Positions 7,666 through 17,405 of a DNA stretch of 64,000 nucleotides are shown piece by piece (within the stretch, counting starts at the first letter, position 1; every line of letters begins with the position of its first letter). A model generated the notes under the pieces. It was not told the DNA's origin, did no database searches, and saw only the letters and a list, made by a program, of their open reading frames with translations. The stretch covers positions 62,001 to 126,000 of the forward strand of contig NZ_BMMM01000028.1 in assembly GCF_014645835.1 (NCBI RefSeq), given 5' to 3'. Made by a program: the position numbers and the translations under genes. This stretch comes from Streptomyces albiflavescens. GTDB taxonomy: Bacteria > Actinomycetota > Actinomycetes > Streptomycetales > Streptomycetaceae.

Positions 7666-9017
7666 GCACGCAACGGAGAGTGGCACCGGCGGCCGGACGG
7701 AGAGTGAGCGCGGCCGGGGTCGCGCTGATGCTCGGCGGCGCGGGCATCCTGCTGGGTGTGGCCGCGGCCCCGGCGCAGGCCGCCGAGGTGTCGTACAAGA
7801 CGGAGTGCGTTCCGCCCTCGATCTCCGGGCTGCCCCCGGTCGAGGGCACGACGAAGGTGGAGATCACCGCGCCCGCCGAGGCGAAGGTGGGCGACGAGGT
7901 CACCATCACGTGGAAGTTCGTCCAGGCGGCGTCGAAGAATCCCGACGTCATCGACCTGGAGAAGGACACGGTCAAGCCGACCGGCACCCTGAAGGCCGGC
8001 GGTGCGCAGACGGCGGACATCGCCATGGAAGGGCCCCGGTCGAACCCGGCGATCCCCAAGAACAGCGACATGAAGCTGTCCGACATGACGGGCAAGCTGA
8101 AGCTGACGGCGGCGGGTGACGTCACGCTGACCCCGGACGCGTACAACATCAACGTCAGCAAGCCGGTGTCCACCGACACGAAGTGCACCCCCAAGGAGAC
8201 GGTGCAGTCCGCGGCGACGATCAAGGTGACGGGGAGCGGAGGGAGTTCGGGCGGTACGACGGGCGGACTTCCGACGGGGCTGCCGACCCTGCCGACGGAG
8301 CTGCCCACGGGCTCCGCGACACCGTCGCCGAGCGCGAGCGACACCGGGGGCACCGGCGGAAGCGACACGGGCGGCGACTCCACCGGGGGCGACAGCGGCG
8401 GTCAGACGGACTTCACCGGCAAGGAAGTCTCCATCCCCTACGAGTGCAAGACGCCCATCGGCGACAAGAGCGCCACATCCCCCGTGCAGATCAACGCCAA
8501 GAAGAACGGCGGGAGTTTCGACCTCATCGTCCAGTTCAAGAAGTCCGTGATGGACAGCCCGGCCGACATCCCCGCGGACTCGGTCAAGCCGTCGATGGAG
8601 GTCGTGCTGGGCGGCTCCGACAAGGGCACGGTCCATGTCGAGGGCCCGACCAACGCCAAGGAGATCAAGTCGGGCGACCCGATCGAGATCCCCGACCTCA
8701 CGGGCACCTACAAGCCCGGCGCGAGCGGCAGTTCGACCCTCTCCCCGGGCGTCCTGACCGTGCAGGCCCTGGGCACGACCACGACGTGCACGCCCTCCAA
8801 GACGGAGGTCTCCCTGACCCTGGACACCACGGAACAGGCGAGCGGCGCGTCAGGGGGCGGCTCGTCCGGCTCCGGCGATACGTCGTCCAGCGGGGGTCTC
8901 GCCGAGACGGGCTCCGACAGCCACGGCGCGCTCAAGGCGCTCGGGCTGGTCGCGGGCACGGTGATCCTGCTCGGCGGAGCGGTCTTCACGTTCCTGCCGG
9001 GACGACGCCTGCGCTGA
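7662..9017 (+). CDS. LAxTG sortase substrate with two surface domains
   Basis: A 451-residue exported wall protein that starts at GTG and overlaps the previous gene by 4 bp. The signal peptide ends near APAQAA. A first domain (about residues 45-190) is related to the family domain but more divergent. A Gly/Ser/Thr linker follows, then a second domain beginning YECKTPIGDKSA and ending ALGTTTTCTPS, which is clearly the same as in the protein at 4827. The end is LAETG, a hydrophobic helix and PGRRLR. LAxTG is the motif preferred by class E sortases of Streptomyces. No sortase gene lies in the window. Confidence 0.85.
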   Translation: MSTQRRVAPAAGRRVSAAGVALMLGGAGILLGVAAAPAQAAEVSYKTECVPPSISGLPPVEGTTKVEITAPAEAKVGDEVTITWKFVQAASKNPDVIDLEKDTVKPTGTLKAGGAQTADIAMEGPRSNPAIPKNSDMKLSDMTGKLKLTAAGDVTLTPDAYNINVSKPVSTDTKCTPKETVQSAATIKVTGSGGSSGGTTGGLPTGLPTLPTELPTGSATPSPSASDTGGTGGSDTGGDSTGGDSGGQTDFTGKEVSIPYECKTPIGDKSATSPVQINAKKNGGSFDLIVQFKKSVMDSPADIPADSVKPSMEVVLGGSDKGTVHVEGPTNAKEIKSGDPIEIPDLTGTYKPGASGSSTLSPGVLTVQALGTTTTCTPSKTEVSLTLDTTEQASGASGGGSSGSGDTSSSGGLAETGSDSHGALKALGLVAGTVILLGGAVFTFLPGRRLR

Positions 9018-9086
9018 GCGTGGGGGTCTCTTCGCCCCCTCCGAGGGTGGGGGCGGCAGGGGCGAGACAACCCTCACCCGCACACC

Positions 9087-9120
9087 GAAGGGCCCCGCAC
9101 CACTCGGTGCGGGGCCCTTC
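9087..9120. terminator. Bidirectional terminator
   Basis: A perfect 15-bp stem (9087-9101 with 9106-9120) with a 4-base loop lies between the convergent surface-protein operon and the peptide transporter. Confidence 0.85.
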
Positions 9121-9144
9121 GCAAGGAGAGGCGTTACGCGTACG

Positions 9145-10641
9145 TCAGTGGACGTCGCCCATCATCTGCTTGACCTTCTTGCGGTACATCCACACCGCGA
9201 CACCGGCGATCACGGCGAGCGTGGCCTCCAGGGCGACGATGCCCGTCTTGTTGAGGTCGACCTCGGCGATGGAGAGCAGCCCGGTCGTGGCGTCACCGGC
9301 GGTGACGGCCAGGAACCAGACACCCATCATCTGGGAGGCGTACTTCGCGGGCGCCATCTTCGTGGTGACGGAGAGTCCGACCGGAGAGAGCGTCAGCTCA
9401 CCGACGGTCTGCACGAAGTAGATCGCGACCAGCCACATCGCGGCGGCCTTGTGACCGTCCTGGGCGATCGTCAGCGGAGCCAGGAAGAGGAAGAAGGAGG
9501 CGCCGATCAGGATCAGACCCGACGCGAACTTCGTGGCCGTGCTCGGCTCCTTGCCCCGCTTGTTCAGCGCCAGCCACGCCCAGGCGAAGACCGGGGCGAG
9601 CGCCATGATCATGACCGGGTTGACCGACTGGTACCAGGAGACCGGGAACTCCCAGCCGAAGATGGTGTTCTCGGCGGACGAGTCGGCGAAGATCGACAGG
9701 GTCGAGCCGCCCTGGTCGTAGATCATCCAGAAGACGGCCGCGGCGACGAAGAACCAGATGTACGCGGACATCTTCGACTGCTCGGCGCGGTTCAGGTCCT
9801 TGTCCCGCTTGATACGGCCGATGACCATGACGGGGATGATCAGACCGGCGAGCGTGATCGGGACCAGCAGCCAGTTCAGCGTGTAGTGACCGGAGAAGCC
9901 GACGATCGCGTAGAAGACGACGGCGACGGCGGCCCACAGCGCGGACTTGCGCAGCGTCGCGGCCTTCTCCTCGGCGGACAGAGGCGTGGGGACCTCGTGC
10001 GAGCGGGCGCTGAGGTGACGGCCGCCGAGCAGGTACTGGGCGAGGCCGAGGGCCATGCCGAGCGCGGCGAGCGCGAAGCCCAGGTGCCAGTTCACGTTCT
10101 CACCGACGGTGCCGATGATCAGCGGCGCGGCGAAGGCACCCAGGTTGATGCCGATGTAGAAGAGCGTGAAGCCACCGTCACGGCGCGGGTCGTCCGGGCC
10201 GTCGTAGAGGTGGCCGACCATGGTGGAGATGTTGGCCTTCAGCAGACCGGAACCGATCGCGACGAGGCCGAGGCCGCCGTAGAAGGTGCCGGACGAGGGC
10301 AGAGCCAGCGTGAGGTGGCCCAGCATGATGATCACGCCCGCGACGGCGACCGTCTTGCGGGGGCCGAGGACACGGTCGGCGAACCAGCCGCCCGGCAGGG
10401 CGAGCAGGTACACGAGCGAGAGGTACACCGAGTAGATCGCGGTCGCGGTGGCCGCGCTCAGGTGCAGGCCGCCCGGTGCCACCAGGTACAGCGGGAGCAG
10501 TGCCTTCATGCCGTAGTAGGAGAAACGCTCCCACATCTCGGTCATGAAGAGAGTGGCCAGTCCGCGGGGGTGGCCGAAGAAGGTCTTCTCGGAACCGGGG
10601 GTGCCCGGGGTGACCGAGTCCTTCGTCAGGCTGGACGCCAT
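9145..10641 (-). CDS. POT/PTR family proton-dependent oligopeptide transporter
   Basis: A 498-residue inner-membrane transporter of the major facilitator superfamily that should take up di- and tripeptides with protons. The N-terminal PTR signature is visible (MTEMWERFSYYGMKALLPLYL), as are GGWFADRVLGPRKT and the second signature FTLFYIGINLGAFAAPL. About 12 to 14 hydrophobic helices are present. The ATG at 10641 is preceded by AAGGAA; the frame is open further upstream, but that part reads as arginine-rich non-coding sequence. It is monocistronic, between a strong terminator and a long divergent promoter region. Confidence 0.92.
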   Translation of the reverse strand: MASSLTKDSVTPGTPGSEKTFFGHPRGLATLFMTEMWERFSYYGMKALLPLYLVAPGGLHLSAATATAIYSVYLSLVYLLALPGGWFADRVLGPRKTVAVAGVIIMLGHLTLALPSSGTFYGGLGLVAIGSGLLKANISTMVGHLYDGPDDPRRDGGFTLFYIGINLGAFAAPLIIGTVGENVNWHLGFALAALGMALGLAQYLLGGRHLSARSHEVPTPLSAEEKAATLRKSALWAAVAVVFYAIVGFSGHYTLNWLLVPITLAGLIIPVMVIGRIKRDKDLNRAEQSKMSAYIWFFVAAAVFWMIYDQGGSTLSIFADSSAENTIFGWEFPVSWYQSVNPVMIMALAPVFAWAWLALNKRGKEPSTATKFASGLILIGASFFLFLAPLTIAQDGHKAAAMWLVAIYFVQTVGELTLSPVGLSVTTKMAPAKYASQMMGVWFLAVTAGDATTGLLSIAEVDLNKTGIVALEATLAVIAGVAVWMYRKKVKQMMGDVH

Positions 10642-11133
10642 GGTCGTTCCTTGCTCGTCGGGACGCGCTGCTTGAGCATCGCGCGCCCGGTGGGGGGGCG
10701 GCCGGCACCGGCGGGGAACGACCGTCCACCCCCACGCCCACGGGGAATCCGCTCCGGATTGCGAAGCGGCGGACGGCGACCACCGGGATCCACGCCCTTC
10801 ACGCGTCAGCGCGCTCGGGCCCGGCCACAGGTCATTCCTTTCAAGGCTGGCGAACACCAGCCCGCACACAAAAGAGACCTTCAGCATCGAACGCTCGCCA
10901 AAGGTCACGGTGTGGTGCTACAGGCGTCTGGTCACCATACGACATCTCAATGCCGCATATGGAAGGACTTGAGATATGGATCACAGGCAATTGTGGAACT
11001 GTGGACGTCCATTCGAAGGTGGACAACAGGATCACATCCCACAGCCGCAGGTAAGAATCACACTGGTGGTGGGTGTGAATCACGGAGGCCGATCACCCCA
11101 CAGCAGTCGTCCGCGGCGGACTACCATCACCCC
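10642..11133. other. Divergent intergenic region between peptide transporter and response regulator
   Basis: This 492-bp gap holds no convincing gene. Its right half (about 10900-11060) is distinctly richer in A and T than the surroundings and includes CATATGG and TTGAGATATGG elements, consistent with back-to-back promoters. No clear operator or riboswitch was recognised. Confidence 0.5.
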
Positions 11134-11811
11134 ATGACCCGTGTACTGCTCGCCGAGGACGACGCGTCCATCTCGGAGCCGCTGGCCCGCGCACTGCGCC
11201 GGGAAGGTTACGAGGTCGAGGTGCGCGAGGACGGACCCACCGCGCTCGACGCCGGAATGCAGGGCGGCGTCGACCTGGTCGTTCTGGACCTGGGCCTGCC
11301 CGGCATGGACGGCCTGGAGGTGGCCCGTCGGCTGCGCGCCGAGGGCCACACCGTCCCGATCCTCATCCTGACCGCCCGCGCCGACGAGGTGGACACCGTC
11401 GTCGGCCTCGACGCGGGCGCCGACGACTACGTCACCAAGCCGTTCCGGCTCGCCGAACTCCTCGCCCGGGTACGGGCGCTGCTCCGGCGCGGCGCCGCCG
11501 AGCCGCAGCAGCCGCCCGCCACGCACGGGGTGCGCATCGACGTCGAGTCGCACCGCGCCTGGATGGGCGACGAGGAACTCCAGCTCACGGCAAAGGAGTT
11601 CGACCTGCTGCGGGTCCTCGTCCGGGACGCCGGACGTGTCGTCACCCGTGACCAGCTCATGCGCGAGGTCTGGGACACCACGTGGTGGTCGTCCACCAAG
11701 ACCCTCGACATGCACATCTCCTGGCTCCGCAAGAAGCTGGGCGACGACGCGGCGAATCCTCGCTACATCGCGACGGTACGGGGCGTGGGCTTCCGCTTCG
11801 AGAAGAGCTGA
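11134..11811 (+). CDS. OmpR-family response regulator
   Basis: A 225-residue two-component regulator. The receiver domain (residues 1-120) has the acidic pair EDD at the N-terminus, the phosphoacceptor Asp52 in DLGLPGMDG, Thr in LTAR and the Lys of VTKPF. The C-terminal winged helix (from about residue 130) has LTAKEFDLLRVLVR and the recognition stretch TLDMHISWLRKKLG. A histidine kinase follows 191 bp downstream on the same strand and is the likely partner. The ATG at 11134 is chosen because it opens the canonical beta-1 strand (MTRVLLAEDD); the longer frame upstream is a shadow. Targets are unknown. Confidence 0.93.
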   Translation: MTRVLLAEDDASISEPLARALRREGYEVEVREDGPTALDAGMQGGVDLVVLDLGLPGMDGLEVARRLRAEGHTVPILILTARADEVDTVVGLDAGADDYVTKPFRLAELLARVRALLRRGAAEPQQPPATHGVRIDVESHRAWMGDEELQLTAKEFDLLRVLVRDAGRVVTRDQLMREVWDTTWWSSTKTLDMHISWLRKKLGDDAANPRYIATVRGVGFRFEKS

Positions 11812-12002
11812 GGCCGGCCTCTCAGCCCCGGCGGGTGGGTCCTCGGCCCGTCCGGCGTGCGAGGACGAGGCCGCTCGGGCCGAAGCGGGGGCCCGGGGGC
11901 GGCAGCCCCGGTGCGGGAGGCGGGGGCGGAGGAGGCGAAGAAACGCCTCAGCGCAAGGTCAAGGCACACTGGTCCGCGTAAGCAACCCGCCCGGAGGACC
12001 CC

Positions 12003-13280
12003 GTGCGTCGCCGTCTCATCCAGTCCACGCTCGCCGTCGTGCTCGTCGTGATCGCCGTCTTCGGTGTATCCCTCGTCATCGTCGAGACCCGCACGATCAG
12101 CAACAGTGCCCAGGAGCGGGTGGACTCCGAGGCCCTGCGCCTGGCCAGCATCGTGGACAGCCGCATCCTCGGCGACGAGAACATCACCGCGGCGGTCTTC
12201 AAGAACCAGGTCGCGGACCAGCGCTACGCCGTGATCAGGATCCCCGGCCGCGCGCCCATCGAGGTCGGCACGGAGCCCACCGGCGACGTCATCCACTCCA
12301 CCGCCAAGGGCGAGGAGGGCGAGACGGTCACCGTCGAGGAGCCGCGCTCGTCGGTGACCCGTGAAGTCGGCCGTACGCTCCTGATCATCGGCGCCGTCGC
12401 CCTGCTCGCGATCGTCGCCGCCGTCCTGCTCGCGGTGCGCCAGGCCAACCGCCTGGCCTCCCCGCTCACCGACCTCGCCGAGACCGCGGAACGGCTGGGC
12501 TCCGGCGACCCCCGCCCGCGCCACAAGCGGTACGGCGTCCCGGAGCTGGACCGCGTCGCAGACGTCCTGGACGGCAGCGCGGAGCGCATCGCGCGCATGC
12601 TCACCGCTGAGCGCCGCCTCGCCGCCGACGCCTCCCACCAGCTTCGTACGCCCCTCACGGCGCTCTCCATGCGCCTGGAGGAGATCACGCTCACCGACGA
12701 CCCGGACACCGTGAAGGAGGAGGCGACGATCGCGTTGACGCAGGTGGAGCGCCTCACGGACGTGGTCGAACGCCTGCTCACCAATGCCCGCGACCCGCGT
12801 ACCGGCTCCGCCGTCTCCTTCGACCTCGACGAGGTCATCAAGCAGCAGCTGGAGGAGTGGCGCCCGGCCTACCGCAGCGCGGGCCGCGCCATCGTCAGCT
12901 CGGGCAAGCGGCACCTGCGGGCGGTCGGCACGCCGGGCGCGGTCGCGCAGGTCCTGGCGGCGCTGATCGAGAACTCCCTCATGCACGGCGGCGGCACCGT
13001 CGCCCTGCGCACCCGCGTGACCGGCAACCAGGCCGTCGTCGAGGTCACGGACGAGGGCCCCGGCGTCCCCACCGACCTGGGCGCCCGGATCTTCGAGCGC
13101 ACGATCAGCGGCCGCAACTCCACGGGGATCGGGCTCGCCGTCGCTCGCGACCTGGCGGAGGCCGACGGGGGCCGCCTGGAGATGCTCCAGGGCCAGCCGC
13201 CGGTCTTCGGCCTGTTCCTCTCCCGCACCCCGCTGAAGAGGCCCCCGACAACAGAGGAGGACGGGCCCACGGTCAGGTGA
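12003..13280 (+). CDS. Sensor histidine kinase, partner of the OmpR-type regulator
   Basis: A 425-residue membrane kinase. It has a transmembrane helix at residues 7-27, a short extracytoplasmic sensor of about 90 residues, a second helix (LLIIGAVALLAIVAAVLLAV), a HAMP linker, the phosphoacceptor His in DASHQLRTPLTALSMRL, then the N box (ALIENSLMHGG), a G1-like DEGPGVP and the G2 region (STGIGLAVARDLAEADGG). It starts at GTG, with GGAGGA upstream at 11992. Its last codons lie in the first unit of a 25-bp tandem repeat that continues past the stop codon. The short sensor suggests detection of an envelope signal; the ligand is unknown. Confidence 0.92.
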   Translation: MRRRLIQSTLAVVLVVIAVFGVSLVIVETRTISNSAQERVDSEALRLASIVDSRILGDENITAAVFKNQVADQRYAVIRIPGRAPIEVGTEPTGDVIHSTAKGEEGETVTVEEPRSSVTREVGRTLLIIGAVALLAIVAAVLLAVRQANRLASPLTDLAETAERLGSGDPRPRHKRYGVPELDRVADVLDGSAERIARMLTAERRLAADASHQLRTPLTALSMRLEEITLTDDPDTVKEEATIALTQVERLTDVVERLLTNARDPRTGSAVSFDLDEVIKQQLEEWRPAYRSAGRAIVSSGKRHLRAVGTPGAVAQVLAALIENSLMHGGGTVALRTRVTGNQAVVEVTDEGPGVPTDLGARIFERTISGRNSTGIGLAVARDLAEADGGRLEMLQGQPPVFGLFLSRTPLKRPPTTEEDGPTVR

Positions 13281-13340
13281 CTCGACCGAGCCCACGGTCG
13301 GGTGACTCGACCGAGCCCACGGTCGGGTGACTCGACCCGG
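13266..13340 (+). repeat. Three 25-bp tandem repeats across the kinase stop codon
   Basis: Three head-to-tail units begin at 13266, 13291 and 13316. Each reads close to CCCACGGTCGGGTGACTCGA plus CCGAG. Units 1 and 2 differ at one base. The kinase stop codon is inside unit 1. Confidence 0.9.
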
Positions 13341-13626
13341 CTCAATCCTCGAACGAGCCCCGGCCTCGACCAGCCCGGACAAACTGCCAACGCCAGGGCT
13401 CGTCCGCCGGAGTCCCTCTCGCTCCGTTCAAGCCCAGCTCCCGCCGCCGCTCCCCGAGGCCCAACCCCATGACCGCCCCGTACGGGTGGGTGGGTGGAAG
13501 CCCGCCGCGGCGCGGCGAAGAAGCGGAGCGGCGAAGAAGCGGAGCGGCGAAGAAGCGGCGCGGTGCGCCGGGAAGTGGGCCGCGGAGCGGCGAAGGGGCC
13601 GGCGGCCGCGGAGCGGGCGAATCGCC
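13281..13626. other. Repeat-bearing intergenic region after the kinase gene
   Basis: This 346-bp convergent gap holds two units of the 25-bp repeat, a run of three 16-bp units at 13512-13559 and otherwise GC-rich sequence without a convincing gene or a clean terminator hairpin. Confidence 0.7.
13512..13559 (+). repeat. Three 16-bp purine-rich tandem repeats
   Basis: Units GCGGCGAAGAAGCGGA start at 13512, 13528 and 13544; the third differs only in its last base. They lie in the convergent gap before the GtrA gene. Confidence 0.9.
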
Positions 13627-14163
13627 TCAGTTCACCTTGGCCCGCGGCCGAGGCTTCGCCCCCGCGTCGAGGAACGATTCCGCACTGGCCACGGCCTCCC
13701 GCGCCGGCAGCGCCCGGAACACCCACGTGCGGTACGACCAGAACCGGAACAGCGTCGCGACCCCGATGCCGAGGAACTTGAAGACGTTGCTCTGCAGCGG
13801 GGTGTCCCAGCCGAACCCGTACGTCGCCGCGTACAGCACGCCGTTCTCGATGACCAGCCCCACCACGCTGAACAGCAGGAAGAGCGTCAGCTCCTTGGTG
13901 CGGCCACCCTTGTCGCGGTCCCGGTACGTGAAGTAGCGGAACCCGATGTAGTTGAAGACGATCGAGACGACGGTGGCGATGACACTGGCCCGCACGACCT
14001 GCAGCCCGGTGACATTGCGTACGAGGTTGAACACGAGAAGGTTGACGAGCAGCCCCGCCCCACCGACCGCGCCGAACTTGGCGATCTCCCGGAAGAGCAG
14101 GTCGAACCGGCGGCGAACCGCGCTGCGAGGCCTCGCATGAGACCCCGAAGAAGCACTGCCCAT
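13627..14163 (-). CDS. GtrA-like integral membrane protein
   Basis: A 178-residue GtrA/DPMS3-family protein. Four transmembrane helices are predicted: FGAVGGAGLLVNLLVFNLV, VIATVVSIVFNYIGF, LFLLFSVVGLVIENGVLYA and FKFLGIGVATLFRFWSY. GtrA proteins are thought to flip or help transfer lipid-linked sugars such as polyprenyl-phosphate glucose or mannose. The family motif NYIGFRYFTYRDR is present. It is divergent from purK, an arrangement also remembered for mycobacteria. With UDP-sugar and mannose genes nearby, a role in cell-envelope glycan assembly is likely, but the lipid substrate is unknown. Confidence 0.88.
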   Translation of the reverse strand: MGSASSGSHARPRSAVRRRFDLLFREIAKFGAVGGAGLLVNLLVFNLVRNVTGLQVVRASVIATVVSIVFNYIGFRYFTYRDRDKGGRTKELTLFLLFSVVGLVIENGVLYAATYGFGWDTPLQSNVFKFLGIGVATLFRFWSYRTWVFRALPAREAVASAESFLDAGAKPRPRAKVN

Positions 14164-14348
14164 GGTGTCGCCAGCCCCCGTCGGTGGATACGTCGGTCGA
14201 ATACGTCAACCCCGCCATGCTAACCAGCGCCCCTCTCCGACGCCTGTGGACGGGCTCACAGGTAAGAAAACAGGCGGTCACCGGCTCGGAAATCACGGAG
14301 TACGGGCGCGGAAATCGGCCACTATGGCGCGGCCGATACTCTTGGAGC

Positions 14349-15521
14349 GTGACGTTCCCGGTAGTCGGCATGGTCGGCGGGGGGCAGCTCGCTCGTATGA
14401 CACACGAGGCGGGCATCCCGCTCGGCATCAAGTTCAAGCTCCTCAGTGACACCCCTCAGGATTCCGCGGCGCAGGTCGTCGGCGATGTCGTCATCGGCGA
14501 CTATCGCGACCTCGACACGCTGCGTGACTTCGCGCGGGGCTGCGACGTGATCACCTTCGATCACGAACACGTACCCACCGAGCACCTACGAGCCCTGGAG
14601 GCGGACGGCATCCCCGTCCGGCCGGGACCCGACGCGCTCGTGCACGCCCAGGACAAGGGCGTGATGCGCGCGAAGCTCGACGAGATCGGTGTGCCGTGCC
14701 CACGGCACCGCATCGTGAGCGACGTCGACGACGTCGCCGCGTTCGCGGCGGAGGGCCTCGCGGAAGGCGAGGAGGGCGACGGCTTCCCGGTCATCCTGAA
14801 GACCGTCCGCGGCGGCTACGACGGCAAGGGCGTGTGGTTCGTCCGCTCCGTCGAGGAAGCGCACGAGCCCTTCCGCGCCGGCGTCCCCGTCCTCGCCGAG
14901 GAGAAGGTCGACTTCGTGCGGGAACTCGCGGCGAACGTCGTCCGCTCCCCGCACGGCCAGGCGGTCGCGTACCCCGTCGTCGAGTCCCAGCAGGTCGACG
15001 GCGTCTGCGACACGGTGATCGCCCCCGCCCCCGGCATACCGGAGGAGCTCGCCCTCCAGGCCGAGGAACTGGCCCTGCGCATCGCCAAGGAGCTCGGCGT
15101 GGTCGGCCACCTTGCCGTCGAGCTCTTCGAGTCCGTTTCCGCCGACGGCACGCGCCGCATCCTCGTCAACGAGCTGGCCATGCGCCCGCACAACTCGGGC
15201 CACTGGACCCAGGACGGCGCGATCACCTCCCAGTTCGCCAACCACGTCCGCGCGGTCCTCGACCTCCCGCTCGGCGACCCGCGCCCGCGCGCCAAGTGGA
15301 CGGTCATGGCGAACGTCCTCGGCGGCGACTACCCGGACATGTACTCCGCGTACCTGCACTGCATGGCCCGTGACCCCCAGCTGAAGATCCACATGTACGG
15401 CAAGGACGTGAAGCCCGGCCGTAAGGTCGGCCACGTCAACACCTACGGCGACGACCTGGAAGACGTCCTTGAGCGTGCCCGCCACGCAGCCGGTTACCTG
15501 AGAGGCACGATCACAGAATGA
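14349..15521 (+). CDS. purK: N5-carboxyaminoimidazole ribonucleotide synthase
   Basis: PurK carboxylates aminoimidazole ribonucleotide with ATP and bicarbonate in purine synthesis. The 390-residue protein is an ATP-grasp enzyme: it opens with [12 protein letters not shown], has ITFDHEHVP, then the grasp block [16 protein letters not shown] and the metal-site region [17 protein letters not shown], followed by [21 protein letters not shown] at 14349 is the start because it places the nucleotide-binding motif at the N-terminus; the frame is open upstream without homologous sequence. Its stop overlaps the purE start by 4 bp, so both steps are made together. Confidence 0.96.
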   Translation: MTFPVVGMVGGGQLARMTHEAGIPLGIKFKLLSDTPQDSAAQVVGDVVIGDYRDLDTLRDFARGCDVITFDHEHVPTEHLRALEADGIPVRPGPDALVHAQDKGVMRAKLDEIGVPCPRHRIVSDVDDVAAFAAEGLAEGEEGDGFPVILKTVRGGYDGKGVWFVRSVEEAHEPFRAGVPVLAEEKVDFVRELAANVVRSPHGQAVAYPVVESQQVDGVCDTVIAPAPGIPEELALQAEELALRIAKELGVVGHLAVELFESVSADGTRRILVNELAMRPHNSGHWTQDGAITSQFANHVRAVLDLPLGDPRPRAKWTVMANVLGGDYPDMYSAYLHCMARDPQLKIHMYGKDVKPGRKVGHVNTYGDDLEDVLERARHAAGYLRGTITE

Positions 15522-16096
15522 GCCCTGCCCACCCGTCGGCCGACCACCCCGCGACGAGCGCTGACGCGCCCCCCTCTCCACTGGTCGGCATCGTCATGGG
15601 GTCGGACTCCGACTGGCCCGTCATGGAAGCCGCCGCGCAGGCCCTCGACGAGTTCGAGATCCCGTACGAGGTCGACGTCGTCTCCGCGCACCGCATGCCG
15701 CACGAGATGATCGCGTACGGCGAGCAGGCCGCCGAGCGCGGACTCAAGGCGATCATCGCCGGCGCGGGCGGCGCCGCCCACCTGCCCGGCATGCTCGCCT
15801 CGGTCACTCCGCTGCCCGTCATCGGCGTGCCCGTCCCGCTGAAGTACCTCGACGGCATGGACAGCCTGCTGTCGATCGTGCAGATGCCGGCCGGTGTCCC
15901 GGTCGCGACCGTCTCCGTCGGCGGCGCGCGCAACGCGGGCCTGCTGGCCGCCCGGATGCTCGCCGCACACGACGAGGAGCTCCTCGTTCGTATGCGGGAG
16001 TTCCAGCAGGAACTGAACGACCAGGCCACCGAGAAGGGCAAGCGACTGCGCTCCAAGGTCGAGGGCATGGGCAGCGGCTTCGGCTTCGGGAAGTGA
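15518..16096 (+). CDS. purE: N5-carboxyaminoimidazole ribonucleotide mutase
   Basis: A 192-residue class I PurE, which moves the carboxylate of N5-CAIR to C4 to give CAIR, the step after PurK. The signature motifs are present: [15 protein letters not shown], then [11 protein letters not shown] and the loop [15 protein letters not shown], and [22 protein letters not shown]. An acidic and proline-rich N-terminal extension of about 22 residues precedes the fold. The gene overlaps purK (ATGA) and the following dipeptidase (GTGA), so three proteins are translationally coupled. Confidence 0.96.
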   Translation: MSPAHPSADHPATSADAPPSPLVGIVMGSDSDWPVMEAAAQALDEFEIPYEVDVVSAHRMPHEMIAYGEQAAERGLKAIIAGAGGAAHLPGMLASVTPLPVIGVPVPLKYLDGMDSLLSIVQMPAGVPVATVSVGGARNAGLLAARMLAAHDEELLVRMREFQQELNDQATEKGKRLRSKVEGMGSGFGFGK

Positions 16097-17280
16097 CGCG
16101 GATGTCGTTCCTCGATGAGGCCCGCGCACTTCTCGCCGACTTTCCCGTCGTCGACGGTCACAACGACCTCCCCTGGGCCCTGCGCGAGCAGGTCCGCTAC
16201 GACCTCGACGCCCGTGACATCGCCGCCGACCAGAGCGCCCACCTGCACACGGACCTGGCGCGCCTGCGCGCGGGCGGCGTGGGCGCCCAGTACTGGTCGG
16301 TGTACGTCCGCTCGGACCTGCCCGGCGCGCTCACGGCCACGCTCGAACAGATCGACTGCGTACGGCAGTTGATCGACCGCCACCCGTCGGACCTGCGCGC
16401 CGCACTGACGGCCGCCGACATGGAGGCGGCGCGCGCGGAGGGCCGTATCGCCTCGCTGATGGGCGCGGAGGGCGGGCACTCCATAGACAACTCCCTCGGC
16501 GCACTGCGGAGGCTGTACGCGCTCGGTGTCCGCTACATGACCCTCACTCACAACGACAACATCGCGTGGGCGGACTCGGCCACCGACGTTCCCGCCGTGG
16601 GCGGTCTGTCGGCCTTCGGCCGTGAGGTCGTACGGGAGATGAACCGCGAGGGCATGCTCGTGGACCTCTCGCACGTGGCCGCGACGACGATGCGCGACGC
16701 GCTGGACACCTCCGTCGCGCCGGTCGTCTTCTCCCACTCCTCCTCGCGCGCGGTGTGCGACCACCCGCGCAACATCCCGGACGACGTCCTGGAGCGGCTG
16801 CCCGCCAACGGGGGAGTCGCGATGGTGACGTTCGTCCCGAAGTTCGTCCTCCAGGCGGCGGTCGACTGGACGGCCGCGGCCGACGAGAACATGCGCGCGA
16901 ACGGCTTCCACCACCTCGACACCACCCCCGAGGCCATGAAGGTCCACCGCGCCTTCGAGGAGTCGAACCCGCGCCCGGTCGCCACGGTGGCGACGGTCGC
17001 CGACCACCTCGACCACATGCGCGAGGCCGCCGGGATCGACCACGTCGGCATCGGCGGCGACTACGACGGCACGGCGTTCACCCCGGACGGCCTGGACGAC
17101 GTCTCCGGCTATCCGAACCTGATCGCCGAGCTGCTGGACCGCGGCTGGTCGTCCACCGATGTGGCCAAGCTGACCTGGCAGAACGCCGTACGGGTGCTGG
17201 GCGCGGCCGAGGACGTGGCCCGCGATCTCCGGGCGAAGCGGGGCCCGTCGAACGCGACGCTGGAGCAACTGGACGGCTGA
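16093..17280 (+). CDS. Membrane-dipeptidase-like peptidase M19
   Basis: A 395-residue zinc dipeptidase of the renal dipeptidase family, which hydrolyses dipeptides, often with a dehydro or D residue. All expected metal ligands are visible: HxD in [12 protein letters not shown], Glu in MGAEGGHS, His in VDLSHV, His in VFSHSS, and the late Asp in GGDYDG. No signal peptide is seen, so it is probably cytoplasmic. It overlaps purE by 4 bp, an unusual pairing with purine synthesis, and is followed by a degenerate paralogue. The GTG at 16093 and an ATG at 16102 are both possible starts. Confidence 0.92.
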   Translation: MTRMSFLDEARALLADFPVVDGHNDLPWALREQVRYDLDARDIAADQSAHLHTDLARLRAGGVGAQYWSVYVRSDLPGALTATLEQIDCVRQLIDRHPSDLRAALTAADMEAARAEGRIASLMGAEGGHSIDNSLGALRRLYALGVRYMTLTHNDNIAWADSATDVPAVGGLSAFGREVVREMNREGMLVDLSHVAATTMRDALDTSVAPVVFSHSSSRAVCDHPRNIPDDVLERLPANGGVAMVTFVPKFVLQAAVDWTAAADENMRANGFHHLDTTPEAMKVHRAFEESNPRPVATVATVADHLDHMREAAGIDHVGIGGDYDGTAFTPDGLDDVSGYPNLIAELLDRGWSSTDVAKLTWQNAVRVLGAAEDVARDLRAKRGPSNATLEQLDG

Positions 17281-17405
17281 GCGCCCCAGGGCAGCTTGCC
17301 CGGTGGGTGGGACGTACCCCCAAACGCCCCGCCCACCAGGAAGGCCCGCGGGCTCCGTGCAACGGTGGCGGTACTGCGATCACCGTCCACCCCACGGAGC
17401 CCGTC

